Source: Mycolicibacterium canariasense
GTDB lineage: Bacteria; Actinomycetota; Actinomycetes; Mycobacteriales; Mycobacteriaceae
Direction of reading: 5' to 3'
NCBI RefSeq assembly: GCF_002101555.1
Contig: NZ_LQOL01000075.1
Coordinates: 1-56,674, forward strand
DNA length: 56,674 nt
The position numbers and the translations under genes were made by a program. Positions 43,286 to 52,120 of the stretch are shown here, in pieces. Position 1 is the first letter of the stretch, and each line of letters starts with the position of its first letter. A model generated the notes under the pieces. The model was not told the origin of the DNA and did no database searches. It saw nothing but the letters and a program-made list of their open reading frames with translations.

Positions 43286-44352
43286 CACCGTCGTTCGTGC
43301 TGTCCGGGCCGGACGGCACCGTGCTGGCCGACGGCGTGCGGCAGGAGTTCTCGACGATTCCCGACGCGCAACGGGCACTGCGTTGCGGCACCGTCCCGAT
43401 CGTGTTGGGCGCGTTGCCTTTTGACTTGAGCGCCCAGACCGCGCTGTTCACCCCCGAACGGGTCGAATTCCCGCAGGCCCTGCCGGACTGGCCGGTGCGG
43501 CCCGCACCAGCGGTGCTGCACCGTGAGACGCTGCCGGCCGGCTCGGAGCACCGAGCCCGAGTGGCCGAGGCGGTGGCGCGGCTGCGGAACTCGGCGCTGG
43601 ACAAGGTGGTGCTGGCCCGCGCGTTGCGGCTGAGCGCCGACGGCGCCTGGGATTCGCGCTCGGTGCTGCGCCGGCTGGCCGCCGCCGATCCGGCCGCCAC
43701 CGTGTACCTGGCCGAACTGGGCGCGGCCGGCACGTTGGTGGGCGCCAGCCCGGAACTGTTGGTGGCGCGCGCGGGCGAGACGGTGATCTGCCGGCCGTTC
43801 GCCGGGTCGGCGCCGCGGTCGACGGACCCGCAGACCGATGCCGCCAATGCCGCCGCGCTCGCGGCCTCCGGCAAGAACCGGCGCGAGCACGCGTTCGTCG
43901 TCGACATCATGCGCACGGCACTGGAACCGCTGTGCGCGGATCTGCAGATCGCCGACGAACCCGAGCTGCACGGCACCGACGCGTTGTGGCACCTGAGCAC
44001 CCCGATCCGCGGCAGGCTGCGCCAAAGTGCCACCAGCGCATTGGATCTCGCGCTCGCCTTGCACCCGACCCCGGCCGTCGGCGGGGTGCCGGCCGACGCG
44101 GCCGCCGCCCTGATCGCCGAACTCGAGGGTGACCGCGGCTTCTACGCCGGCGCGGTCGGTTGGTGCGACGCCCGCGGTGACGGCCGTTGGGTGGTGTCGA
44201 TCCGGTGTGCGGTGCTCAGCCCGGACCGGCGGACGGCGCTGGCGCACGCCGGCGGGGGGATCGTCGCCGAATCCGATCCCGACGACGAGGTGGACGAGAC
44301 CACCACGAAGTTCCGGACGATCCTGACAGGACTGGGAGCAGAAGATGACTGA
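43282..44352 (+). CDS. entC: Isochorismate synthase EntC/MenF-type
   Basis: This chorismate-using enzyme is 356 residues long. The C-terminal domain has KVVLARA, PELLVARAGETVICRPFAGS, NRREHAFVVDIM, HLSTPIRGRL, HPTPAVGGVP, and GFYAGAVGW with the Mg-binding GGGIVAESDPDDE. It makes isochorismate for menaquinone or siderophore synthesis. The GTG at 43282 overlaps the gpm2 stop, and its stop overlaps the next gene by eight bases, so the three genes are coupled. Confidence 0.92.
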   Translation: MTPSFVLSGPDGTVLADGVRQEFSTIPDAQRALRCGTVPIVLGALPFDLSAQTALFTPERVEFPQALPDWPVRPAPAVLHRETLPAGSEHRARVAEAVARLRNSALDKVVLARALRLSADGAWDSRSVLRRLAAADPAATVYLAELGAAGTLVGASPELLVARAGETVICRPFAGSAPRSTDPQTDAANAAALAASGKNRREHAFVVDIMRTALEPLCADLQIADEPELHGTDALWHLSTPIRGRLRQSATSALDLALALHPTPAVGGVPADAAAALIAELEGDRGFYAGAVGWCDARGDGRWVVSIRCAVLSPDRRTALAHAGGGIVAESDPDDEVDETTTKFRTILTGLGAEDD

Positions 44353-44827
44353 GTCGATCCGCTGGGCCCGACCGGGTGACGAGCCGGACATCGTGTCGAT
44401 GATCCGCGAACTGGCCGAGTTCGAGAACGCCCTCGACGAATGCACCGTCACCGAAACCCTTTTGCACCAGGCGCTGTTCGGTCCCGAACCGGTGGCCTAT
44501 GCGCATGTGGTGGAGGTCGACGGGCAGGCCGCGGCGACCGCGGTGTGGTTCCTGAACTTCTCCACCTGGGACGGGGTGACGGGCATCTACCTGGAGGACC
44601 TGTTCGTGCGCCCGGCCTTCCGGCGCCGCGGGCTGGCCCGGAAGTTGTTGGCCACCTTGGCCGCCGAGTGTGTGCGGCGCGGCGGGACGCGGTTGTCCTG
44701 GGCGGTGCTGAACTGGAACGTCAATGCGATCGCGCTGTACGACGCGGTCGGCGGGAAGCCGCAGACCGAGTGGACCACCTACCGGGTGTCCGGACCGGAG
44801 CTGAGCGCCCTGGCGAACGAGGTCTAG
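44345..44827 (+). CDS. GNAT acetyltransferase (Rv3216 homologue)
   Basis: The 160-residue GNAT domain has the acetyl-CoA loop RPAFRRRGLARKLLATLAAE (RxxGxA) near residues 90-110, and NWNVNAIALYDAVGG in the family position (beta-6 and helix). It resembles diamine/thialysine-type N-acetyltransferases (LEDLFVRP). The ATG at 44345 lies inside the end of entC. Its 3' end abuts the convergent membrane-protein gene with a 4-base overlap. Confidence 0.9.
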   Translation: MTESIRWARPGDEPDIVSMIRELAEFENALDECTVTETLLHQALFGPEPVAYAHVVEVDGQAAATAVWFLNFSTWDGVTGIYLEDLFVRPAFRRRGLARKLLATLAAECVRRGGTRLSWAVLNWNVNAIALYDAVGGKPQTEWTTYRVSGPELSALANEV

Positions 44828-45210
44828 TCCTGCCCGGTGGTCCAGTGCACCGCCGACGGGCTGAACAGCATGCCCACGGTGAGCACTGCCAGCAGGGCCA
44901 CCGCGATCCCGTAGGCCACCTGGTGTGAGGTGAACAGGTACCACGCCACCCCGAGCAGCAGCAGGTTGGCGAATATGCCGATACCGCGGCCCCAGCGCCT
45001 GCCGGTGATCAGCGCCCAGCCGCCGGCGAGCAGGCCGCACCCCATGATCGCGAACCAGCCCGCGGTGCCGTAGGCGTTGAACCCCTGGGTGTGTTTGTCG
45101 GTGCCGCCGGTCGCCAGCACCGCGAGCACGACGGCCACCACGAGGGCGGCGACGGCCTCGGCGGCCACCAGGAATCCGGCGTAGCGGACGATCGGCGGTT
45201 GCAGGCTCAT
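44824..45210 (-). CDS. Small four-helix membrane protein (Rv3217c homologue)
   Basis: The 128-residue protein has four hydrophobic segments (FLVAAEAVAALVVAVVLAVL, TAGWFAIMGCGLLAGGWALI, GIGIFANLLLLGVAWYLF and YGIAVALLAVLTVGMLF). No function is known. Its ATG overlaps the aroQ stop by four bases, so in this genome it lies at the end of the qsuB-aroQ operon, although its syntenic place belongs to the Rv3216-Rv3217c block. Confidence 0.86.
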   Translation of the reverse strand: MSLQPPIVRYAGFLVAAEAVAALVVAVVLAVLATGGTDKHTQGFNAYGTAGWFAIMGCGLLAGGWALITGRRWGRGIGIFANLLLLGVAWYLFTSHQVAYGIAVALLAVLTVGMLFSPSAVHWTTGQD

Positions 45211-45647
45211 GCGAACTTCGCCGCCAGGTGGCGCACCGCGTATTCGTAGCCGGCCGGGCCGGCCCCGGCGATGACCGCCTCGGCGACAGCGGAGACGAAG
45301 GAGTGGTGCCGGAACTCCTCGCGGGCGTGGATGTTGCTCAGGTGCACCTCCACCACCGGCAGGTCGACCGAGGACAGCGCGTCCCGGATGGCGATCGAGG
45401 TGTGGCTGTAGGCACCGGGATTGATGATGATGCCGGCGCATTCACCGCGGGCGGCATGGATGGCATCGATCAGCACGCCCTCGTGATTGCTCTGCACGGC
45501 GCGCACGGCAAGACCGAACTCGGCGGCGAGCGCGGCGACCGCGGCCTCGATCTCGGCCAGCGTGGTGGCGCCGTACACCTCGGGCTGGCGGGTGCCCAGC
45601 AGGTTCAGATTGGGCCCGTTGACGAGCAGCACTACGCGTTCGGTCAC
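45207..45647 (-). CDS. aroQ: Type II 3-dehydroquinate dehydratase
   Basis: This 146-residue dodecameric-type dehydroquinase has NGPNLNLLGTRQPEVYG, QSNHEGVLIDAIH, INPGAYSHTSIAIRDAL, VEVHLSNIHAREEFRHHS. The Tyr of the flexible loop (VYG) and the His of the YSHTS motif complete the active site. It converts 3-dehydroquinate to 3-dehydroshikimate, here in a catabolic context. The GTG at 45647 overlaps the qsuB stop by four bases. Confidence 0.95.
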   Translation of the reverse strand: MTERVVLLVNGPNLNLLGTRQPEVYGATTLAEIEAAVAALAAEFGLAVRAVQSNHEGVLIDAIHAARGECAGIIINPGAYSHTSIAIRDALSSVDLPVVEVHLSNIHAREEFRHHSFVSAVAEAVIAGAGPAGYEYAVRHLAAKFA

Positions 45648-47428
45648 GACCGTACGGTACCGAGACGCCCACGCTGCGCGGCGAGGCGCACCGGGGCGTT
45701 GTCGGTGCCGTAGCCGTCGTAGCCACCGATACGCTGCACGAACTCCAGGAACACCGTGCCGACGGTGCCGGTGTAGAAGTGGACGAACTCCGCGCCGCTG
45801 GACGCCCGGTCGTAGAGCAGGTTGAGCTCCCGAAGTTCGGCGACGGTGTCCTCGGCCAGCCCGAACCGGCCGGACAGGTAGTCGTAATAGTTGTCCGGGA
45901 TGGCCAGGAACTGCAGCCCGGCCGCGCGCGCGGTGCGGGCCAGCGCGCGGACGTCGGCGCAGGCGAAGGCGATGTGTTGGGGCAGGCCGGCGTCGTCCAT
46001 GATGTGCGGCGCCACGTTCAGCGGCAGCCGGACCGACTTGTCCGCGTTGTGCATGACCTGGCTGCGCACCAGCCCCTTGGGACCGGGCACCTCGGCGGGC
46101 TCGCCGGCGCTCAGACCGAACACACTGGTCAGGAAGAGCACGGCGTCCTCCGCGGTCTGCCAGGGCTGGCTGAGGTTGACGTGGTCGATCACCAGGTGCG
46201 GCGCCGTGGCGGACAGGCCGCCCTCGAACTCGGCGACCCAGGCCGGCTCGGCCGCTCCCGAGGACGCCCAGAAGAACTGGGTCCCGTCGGGCGCGACGGT
46301 GGCACCGAACGGTTGCTCGGCAGCGTAGGTACGCCGGTATGCGGCGGGAGCCATCAGTTCGGCCGCCCGGCGGGAGGTGGCTTCGGTGTCGGGCACCTGC
46401 AGCCCGATCGCCGCGACGTGGGGCACCTGGTCGCGGGCCTGCTGCTCGTTGAGCACGATCCGGGCGTCGCCGGCCGACCACAACGAGACCGGCTTGCTGC
46501 GGTGCCGGCCGCGCGGGGTGAAGCCCAGCCGATGCAGCAACACCTCGACCTCACTGGTGTCCTCGGCCTTGATCTCGACGAAGTCGAAGCCGGTCGGCGG
46601 TTTCGCGTCGGTGAGGGTGTGCGACACCTGATCGTGCAGCCACACCAGCGAGCGCAGCGCGTGGACGGCGGTGTGCCCGGGATCGGTCTGGCGGAACGTG
46701 TCGTTGAAGACCTCCAGTGACAACGGACCGGTGTAGCCGGCGGCCAAGGTGTGCCGCACGAACCCGGCCAGATCGAAGGAGCCCTCGCCGGGGAACAGCC
46801 GATGGTGCCGGCTCCAGGACAGCACGTCCATGCTGAGCGCCGGTGCGTCGGCCAGCTGTAGATAGAAGATCTTCTCGCCGGGGATCCGTTCGATCTCCGA
46901 TGGGTCGTGCCCGCGCGAGAGCACATGAAAACTGTCGAGGCACACACCGACATTCGGGTGCGCGGCCAGCTCGACCACCCGCCAGGCGCGGCGGTAGTCG
47001 TCGATGTAGCGCCCCCATGCCAGCGCCTCGAAAGCGATCCGGATGCCGTAACCGGCGGCCAGCTCACCGATGCGGCGCAGCTGGGCGGCCGACACCTCGT
47101 CGGAGTCGATGGTCGCCGTCGCCACGTTGGAACAGACCAGCACGGTGTCGATGCCGAGCCGCCGGGCGGTGGCGAAGGTGGCCCCCGCCCGGCGCAGGTT
47201 GTCGGCGAAGACGGTCTCGTCGACACCCTCGAGATCGCGCAACGGCTGATAGAGGTCCAGCGACAGGCCGAGCCGGCGGGCCAGCTGGCGGATCTCCTCC
47301 GGGGAGTGATCACCGGCGATCAGGTCGGGCTCGAAGATCTCGACCCCGTCGAAGCCGGCCGCCGCGCAGGCGTGCAGTTTCTCGACGAGCGAGCCCGACA
47401 GCGAGACCGTGGCGATCGATGCCTTCAT
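45644..47428 (-). CDS. qsuB: 3-Dehydroshikimate dehydratase with HPPD-like domain (QsuB type)
   Basis: The 594-residue two-domain enzyme turns 3-dehydroshikimate to protocatechuate. Residues 1-280 are a sugar-isomerase-type TIM barrel with the metal ligands Glu in IAFEALAWG, Asp in VCLDSFH, and Glu in SLEVFND. Residues 290-590 are a VOC tandem like 4-hydroxyphenylpyruvate dioxygenase (DHVNLSQPWQ, HIAFACADVRA, LEFVQRIGGYDGYG). The size fits QsuB from C. glutamicum. The ATG at 47428 is preferred over 47431, since AGGAGG is better placed. It is divergent from the TetR gene. Confidence 0.9.
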   Translation of the reverse strand: MKASIATVSLSGSLVEKLHACAAAGFDGVEIFEPDLIAGDHSPEEIRQLARRLGLSLDLYQPLRDLEGVDETVFADNLRRAGATFATARRLGIDTVLVCSNVATATIDSDEVSAAQLRRIGELAAGYGIRIAFEALAWGRYIDDYRRAWRVVELAAHPNVGVCLDSFHVLSRGHDPSEIERIPGEKIFYLQLADAPALSMDVLSWSRHHRLFPGEGSFDLAGFVRHTLAAGYTGPLSLEVFNDTFRQTDPGHTAVHALRSLVWLHDQVSHTLTDAKPPTGFDFVEIKAEDTSEVEVLLHRLGFTPRGRHRSKPVSLWSAGDARIVLNEQQARDQVPHVAAIGLQVPDTEATSRRAAELMAPAAYRRTYAAEQPFGATVAPDGTQFFWASSGAAEPAWVAEFEGGLSATAPHLVIDHVNLSQPWQTAEDAVLFLTSVFGLSAGEPAEVPGPKGLVRSQVMHNADKSVRLPLNVAPHIMDDAGLPQHIAFACADVRALARTARAAGLQFLAIPDNYYDYLSGRFGLAEDTVAELRELNLLYDRASSGAEFVHFYTGTVGTVFLEFVQRIGGYDGYGTDNAPVRLAAQRGRLGTVRS

Positions 47429-47462
47429 CATTCCTCCTGTGACGGGGGCCACTCTCGCTGTC

Positions 47463-47481
47463 AATGTACCAAATAGTTAAT
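47463..47481. promoter_or_regulatory. Operator-like site A between qsuB and tetR
   Basis: AATGTACCAAATAGTTAAT lies in the 107-base gap. Its first 15 positions match, at 13, the reverse strand of site B upstream of the shikimate dehydrogenase. It is between the two divergent starts and so could control both. Confidence 0.5.
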
Positions 47482-47535
47482 AGCGCGGGAAGCGCTGCGG
47501 TGATCCGCCGCGCTGCCTCGGTAAGCTCAGCCGTC

Positions 47536-48180
47536 ATGGCCGCCAAGCCCAAAGCCGAACTTCAGCGCGATGCCGAGCGCACCCGCGCCGAACTGCTGAC
47601 GGTGGCCACCGAGGTGTTCGCCGAGTCCGGCTACTCCGGCGCGCGGGTGGACGAGATCGCCGAACGCACCAGCACCACCAAGCGGATGATCTACTACTAC
47701 TTCGGCGGGAAAGAGCAGCTCTACCTGGCCGTTCTGGAGCACGCCTACCGCGGCATCCGCGACGCCGAGCAGAAATTGCGGGTCGACCACGCCAATCCGG
47801 TGGAGGCCATCCGCCGACTGGCCGAGGTCACGTTCGACCACCACATCGCCCACGACGCGTTCATCAGGCTGGTGTCGATCGAGAACATCCACCGCGGCGA
47901 ATTCATCAGACGGCTGGATGACCTGCGAGAACTGTCCCGGCCCGCCACTTCCCTGCTGGACGAGATCCTGCGCGACGGCCGCGCCGCGGGCGCATTCCGC
48001 GACGATGTCGACGCCCTGGACGTGCACCTGGTGATCAGCTCGTACTGCGTGTTCCAGGTGGCCAACCGGTACACGTTCGGCTTTCTCTTCGACACCGACC
48101 TGACCGAGACATCGCGACGCGCACACCTGCGCCGGATGCTGGGCGACGTCGTCGTCGGCTGGCTGACCAGCCGACCCTGA
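47536..48180 (+). CDS. TetR family regulator of the quinate/shikimate genes
   Basis: This 214-residue TetR protein has the helix-turn-helix VDEIAERTSTTKRMIYYYFGGK and a C-terminal ligand domain of the kind seen in aromatic-pathway regulators (TFDHHIAHDAFIRLVSIENIH). Its divergence from qsuB and its position upstream of the dehydrogenase and transporter genes argue for a local role. The ATG at 47536 (MAAKPKAEL) is the conserved start. The inducer may be a pathway intermediate such as shikimate or quinate. Confidence 0.9.
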   Translation: MAAKPKAELQRDAERTRAELLTVATEVFAESGYSGARVDEIAERTSTTKRMIYYYFGGKEQLYLAVLEHAYRGIRDAEQKLRVDHANPVEAIRRLAEVTFDHHIAHDAFIRLVSIENIHRGEFIRRLDDLRELSRPATSLLDEILRDGRAAGAFRDDVDALDVHLVISSYCVFQVANRYTFGFLFDTDLTETSRRAHLRRMLGDVVVGWLTSRP

Positions 48181-48245
48181 CGGGCGAGACCCGCCTCACA
48201 CTCAACGCTTGACGCGATGCGCACCACAGTGCTCTACTTTTGCGG

Positions 48246-48264
48246 ACGTACTAGTTCGTACATT
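48246..48264. promoter_or_regulatory. Operator-like site B upstream of the dehydrogenase
   Basis: ACGTACTAGTTCGTACATT is an imperfect palindrome (GTAC-TAGTTC-GTAC) 16 bases before the start codon, overlapping the place where transcription should begin. It is related to site A in inverted orientation. A weaker similar sequence (TAATTCGTTCA) lies at 49158-49168, before the transporter. Confidence 0.55.
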
Positions 48265-48279
48265 AAGGAGCACGGGCTG

Positions 48280-49140
48280 ATGCCCTCACCGCACCCCTAT
48301 CTCGTCGGGCTGGTCGGCACCGGCGTCGGCCCGTCGCTGACCCCGGCGCTGCACATGGCCGAGGGCCGGGCCCACGGCCTGGACTACGTCTACCGCACCC
48401 TGGACCTCGACGCGCTGGGCCTGTCCCCCGGCCGCGTCGGAGAGCTCCTGCAGTGGGCACGGGCACTGGGCTACGACGCGCTGAACATCACCCACCCCTG
48501 CAAACAACTCGTCCTGGAGCACCTCGACGACATCGAGGACACCGCCCGCGAGCTGGGCGCGGTGAACACCGTACTGTTCCGCAACGGAAAAGCCTTCGGG
48601 CACAACACCGATATCACCGGTTTCGCCCACGGGTTCGGCGAGGGCCTGGCGGGCGCCGATACCGGCCGGGTGGTGCTGGTCGGCGCGGGTGGCGCGGGCA
48701 CCGCGGTGGCCGCCGCGCTGTTACGGCTCGGCGCCGGCCACCTGACCGTGGTGGACCTGGATCCCGACCGGGCCACCGCACTGGCCGCCGACCTGACGGC
48801 ACGGCACCCGCTGGCCCACGTCGATGCGTCCTCGTTCGACAAACTGGCGGTGCTGCTGCCCGAGGCCGACGGCATCGTGCACGCCACGCCCACCGGGATG
48901 GCCCAGCACCCCGGCATCGCCTTCGATCCCGCTCTGCTGCATCCGCGGATGTGGGTGGCCGACATCGTCTACCGCCCGCTGGACACCGCGCTGCTGCGGG
49001 CGGCCCGCGACGTCGGTTGCCGCACCCTCGACGGCGGCCACATGGCCGTGCACCAGGCCGTCGACGCCTTCGCCCTGATCACCGGGATCAGCCCGGACGC
49101 CGGCCGGATGTCGGCCCATTTCCGCGAACTCGTCGGCTAA
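48280..49140 (+). CDS. Shikimate/quinate dehydrogenase (NAD-type)
   Basis: The 286-residue SDH/QDH has the catalytic Lys and Asp in NITHPCKQ and GHNTDITGF, and a Rossmann GAGGAGTA loop. After beta-2 it carries VVDLDPDRA, with an Asp where biosynthetic AroE has NRT; this favours NAD over NADP, as in catabolic quinate/shikimate dehydrogenases. The ATG at 48280 has AAGGAG ten bases before. It converts quinate to dehydroquinate and/or shikimate to dehydroshikimate. Confidence 0.88.
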   Translation: MPSPHPYLVGLVGTGVGPSLTPALHMAEGRAHGLDYVYRTLDLDALGLSPGRVGELLQWARALGYDALNITHPCKQLVLEHLDDIEDTARELGAVNTVLFRNGKAFGHNTDITGFAHGFGEGLAGADTGRVVLVGAGGAGTAVAAALLRLGAGHLTVVDLDPDRATALAADLTARHPLAHVDASSFDKLAVLLPEADGIVHATPTGMAQHPGIAFDPALLHPRMWVADIVYRPLDTALLRAARDVGCRTLDGGHMAVHQAVDAFALITGISPDAGRMSAHFRELVG

Positions 49141-49179
49141 GCCAGAGCAGCCCAACATAATTCGTTCAAAGGAGAACCG

Positions 49180-50514
49180 ATGACCACCACCGCGCAACCA
49201 CCCGAGGCCACCACGGCCCGCACCCCGCGGCGGGCCGCCCTGGCCAGCTTCATGGGCAGCGCCGTCGAGTATTACGACTTCTTCCTGTTCGGCTCGGCCG
49301 CGGCGCTGATCTTCCCGCATGTGTTCTTCCCGTCCGGTGAGGAAGCGGCGCTGGTCATGTCGTTCGCCACCTTCGGCTTCGCCTATGTCGCGCGGCCGGT
49401 GGGTGCCATCATCCTCGGCCACTTCGGTGACCGCATCGGCCGCCAGCGCGTGCTGATGTTCACCCTGGTGCTCATGGGGGTCTCGACCTTCCTGATCGGC
49501 TGCCTGCCCGGCTTCGCCACCATCGGCTGGGCCGCGCCGGCGCTGCTGGTGATCTGCCGTCTGATGCAAGGCTTTTCGGCGGCCGGTGAGCAGGCCGGCG
49601 CCAGCTCGCTGACCCTCGAACACTCCCCCGACCACCAACGCGCCTACTACACGTCCTGGACGCTGACCGGCACCCAGGGTGGTCTGATCCTGGCCTCGTT
49701 GGTGCTCATCCCCTTCGTGTCGCTGCCCGACGAGGTGAAGTACACCTGGGCCTGGCGGGTGCCGTTCTGGCTCAGCGCGGTGGTGGTCGTGGTGGCCTAC
49801 TTCATCCGCCGCCGGCTGCACGAGACCCCGCAGTTCACCGAGGCCAAGGCCGCCGGCACCATCGCCCGCATGCCACTGATCCCGCTGCTGCGCGACCACT
49901 GGGCCGACGTGCTGCGGGTGATCTTCTGCGCGTTCATCGCCGCGGTGTCCACCGTGTTCAGCAACCTGGCCATCGCCTACGGCAAGAAGGTCGGCCTGCC
50001 GGCCGACATCACGCTGTGGCTGGTCGTGGTGGCCAACGTGTTCGCCCTGGCCACCCAGCCGCTGTTCGGCAAGCTCGCCGACCGGATCGGCCGCAAGCCG
50101 GTGTTCGTGTACGGCGCCCTGTCCTCGGCGGTGCTGATGCCCTTCTACATGTTGTCGATGAGTGGGGGTAACCAGCTGCTGACCTTCGCACTCGCGGTGG
50201 CCACCTTCTCCTTCGGTTACGCCGCGGCCAATGCGGTGTGGCCCGCCTTCTACGGCGAAATGTTCGCCACGCCGGTGCGATTCTCCGGAGTGGCGATCGG
50301 CACCCAATTGGGTTTCCTGGTGGCCGGTTTCGCACCGAGCATCGTCACCGCGCTGGGCGGGGTGCGCGAGGGCGGCTGGGTGGTGATCAGCATTTTCACC
50401 GGCGTGGTCTGCGTGATCGCCGCGGCATCGGCCCTGACCGCGCGGGAGACCAAGGACGTGCCCACCGAAGCGCTGGGCCACGGGGCGACCGCCGGCGAAC
50501 TCGTCCGGCACTGA
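49180..50514 (+). CDS. MHS-family MFS transporter, probably shikimate/quinate
   Basis: The 444-residue MFS carrier has 12 predicted helices. It shows the metabolite:H+ symporter motifs SAVEYYDFFLFGSAA at helix 1 and GHFGDRIGRQRVL in loop 2-3, with GKLADRIGRKPVF in the second half. The MHS branch includes ShiA and KgtP-type carriers; the neighbouring genes argue for shikimate or quinate. Strong AAAGGAGA precedes the ATG. It is convergent with the IclR gene. Confidence 0.9.
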   Translation: MTTTAQPPEATTARTPRRAALASFMGSAVEYYDFFLFGSAAALIFPHVFFPSGEEAALVMSFATFGFAYVARPVGAIILGHFGDRIGRQRVLMFTLVLMGVSTFLIGCLPGFATIGWAAPALLVICRLMQGFSAAGEQAGASSLTLEHSPDHQRAYYTSWTLTGTQGGLILASLVLIPFVSLPDEVKYTWAWRVPFWLSAVVVVVAYFIRRRLHETPQFTEAKAAGTIARMPLIPLLRDHWADVLRVIFCAFIAAVSTVFSNLAIAYGKKVGLPADITLWLVVVANVFALATQPLFGKLADRIGRKPVFVYGALSSAVLMPFYMLSMSGGNQLLTFALAVATFSFGYAAANAVWPAFYGEMFATPVRFSGVAIGTQLGFLVAGFAPSIVTALGGVREGGWVVISIFTGVVCVIAAASALTARETKDVPTEALGHGATAGELVRH

Positions 50515-50515
50515 C

Positions 50516-51265
50516 CTACAGCAGGCGCCCGATACCTCGCGCGGCAACCTGCAATGCACCGAGCAACCGCTGGCGGTCGCGTTTGAGGGTGGGCACCACC
50601 ACCCCGATCGCGGCCGCCACGGTGTCGTCCGAGCTGCGGACCACCGGCACCGCCAGCGAATACGCGCCCAGTGACATTTCCTGTGAGGTGGTGGCCACCC
50701 CGTCGCGCCGAATCCGCTCGAGCTGGTTGCGGAGCACACCGGCCGAGGTGATGGTGTACGGCGTCACCCGCGTCAGCTCGGCGAACACCTGACGCTGGAT
50801 GGCGGCCGGGGCGTGGGCGAGCAACAACTTTCCCACCCCCGTGCAATGCAACGGCAGCCTGCTGCCGACCGTGCTGACGATCGGCACCGAGGCCCGGCCG
50901 GACATCCGCTCGAGATAGAGCACCTGCGTCCCCTCCCGGACGGCCAGGTGCACGGTGGCCAGGGTCGCGGCGTACACGTCGTGCATGAACGGTTCGGCCA
51001 CCTGCTTCAATCGCCCTTCCACCGGTGCCCGCAGCCCTGCCTCCCAGATCAGGCGACCGATGACGAACCGGCCGTCCTGGCGGCGTTGCAGCGCGGACCC
51101 GGACACCAGTTCACCGGCCAGCCGCGACACCGTGGGCACGGGTAGCTCGGACCGCTGTGCGATCTCGGTCAACGTGAGCGCACGATGCCGTTCGTCGAAG
51201 GCGCCGATGATCGCCAGCAATCGCGACGTCACCGTCGCGCCGGGCACCGAGGTGTTCCCCGCCAT
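50516..51265 (-). CDS. IclR family regulator (PcaR/PobR-like)
   Basis: The 249-residue protein has a winged helix (LTLTEIAQRSELPVPTVSRLAGEL) and an effector domain with LHCTGVGKLLLA and the SLGAYSLAVPVV segment typical of IclR proteins. It is divergent from pcaH and so probably controls pcaHGBC in response to protocatechuate or beta-ketoadipate. The gap holds an inverted repeat. Confidence 0.9.
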   Translation of the reverse strand: MAGNTSVPGATVTSRLLAIIGAFDERHRALTLTEIAQRSELPVPTVSRLAGELVSGSALQRRQDGRFVIGRLIWEAGLRAPVEGRLKQVAEPFMHDVYAATLATVHLAVREGTQVLYLERMSGRASVPIVSTVGSRLPLHCTGVGKLLLAHAPAAIQRQVFAELTRVTPYTITSAGVLRNQLERIRRDGVATTSQEMSLGAYSLAVPVVRSSDDTVAAAIGVVVPTLKRDRQRLLGALQVAARGIGRLL

Positions 51266-51286
51266 CCCACAATCCTTTCGCTGAGC

Positions 51287-51302
51287 GGAAGTCTAATCTT
51301 CC
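51287..51302. promoter_or_regulatory. IclR-type operator candidate upstream of pcaH
   Basis: GGAAG-TCTAAT-CTTCC is a perfect 5-bp inverted repeat with a 6-base spacer in the 69-base gap between the IclR start and the pcaH start. A second imperfect dyad (TTTCGCTGAGCGGAA) abuts it at 51276-51290. Confidence 0.45.
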
Positions 51303-51334
51303 GAGTCGCCGTCCGGGATGACTACCGTCGAACC

Positions 51335-52120
51335 ATGACAGCCCGCATCGACACCAACCCCGACAGCGCATCGGCGAGCCAGGCTGAGATCAACGCCGAG
51401 ATGGCCGCCATCGAAACCGCTTACCTGCAAACGGGTATGGAAGAACGTCAACCGAGACTGGACTATGCGCCCTACCGCAGCAGTCTGTTGCGCCATCCCA
51501 CCAAGGACCTGCACCACGCCGATCCCGAGACGCTGGAGTTGTGGGCACCCGTATTCGGGGAACGCGATGTGCACCAACTGGAATCGGATCTGACCATCCA
51601 ACACACCGGTGATCCGATCGGTGAGCGCATCGTCGTGACCGGCCGGATCGTCGACGGCGACGGACGCCCGGTGCGCCGCCAGCTGGTGGAGATCTGGCAG
51701 GCCAACTCCGCGGGGCGTTACATCCACCAACGCGACCAGCACCGTGCACCACTGGATCCCAACTTCACCGGCGTCGGTCGCTGCCTCACCGACGACGACG
51801 GGACCTACCGCTTCACCACCGTCAAACCCGGCCCGTACCCGTGGAAGAACCACCACAACGCGTGGCGCCCGGCGCACATCCATTTCTCGCTGTTCGGAAC
51901 CGATTTCACGCAGCGGATGATCACCCAGATGTACTTTCCCGGGGACCCCCTGTTCACGCTGGATCCGATCTACCGGTCGATCACCGATCAGAAGGCCCGC
52001 GACCGACTGGTCGCCACCTACGATCACGATGTGACCAGCCACGAATGGGCCACCGGTTACCGCTGGGACATCGTGCTGACCGGTTCGCACCGCACGCATT
52101 TCGAGGAGGACCACCGATGA
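51335..52120 (+). CDS. pcaH: Protocatechuate 3,4-dioxygenase beta subunit
   Basis: This 261-residue intradiol dioxygenase subunit provides the Fe(III) ligands: Tyr in SAGRYIHQ, Tyr in KPGPYPWKN and two His in PAHIHFSL. The beta-sandwich domain begins at ERIVVTGRIVDGDGRPV. With PcaG it cleaves protocatechuate to beta-carboxy-cis,cis-muconate. The ATG at 51335 lies 33 bases after the inverted repeat. Confidence 0.95.
   Translation: MTARIDTNPDSASASQAEINAEMAAIETAYLQTGMEERQPRLDYAPYRSSLLRHPTKDLHHADPETLELWAPVFGERDVHQLESDLTIQHTGDPIGERIVVTGRIVDGDGRPVRRQLVEIWQANSAGRYIHQRDQHRAPLDPNFTGVGRCLTDDDGTYRFTTVKPGPYPWKNHHNAWRPAHIHFSLFGTDFTQRMITQMYFPGDPLFTLDPIYRSITDQKARDRLVATYDHDVTSHEWATGYRWDIVLTGSHRTHFEEDHR

Noticed and set aside
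48721..50739. A 672-codon minus-strand frame opposite the dehydrogenase and transporter
   Set aside because: It is His/Gln/Arg-rich antisense sequence, and both genes on the plus strand have clear family motifs and ribosome sites.
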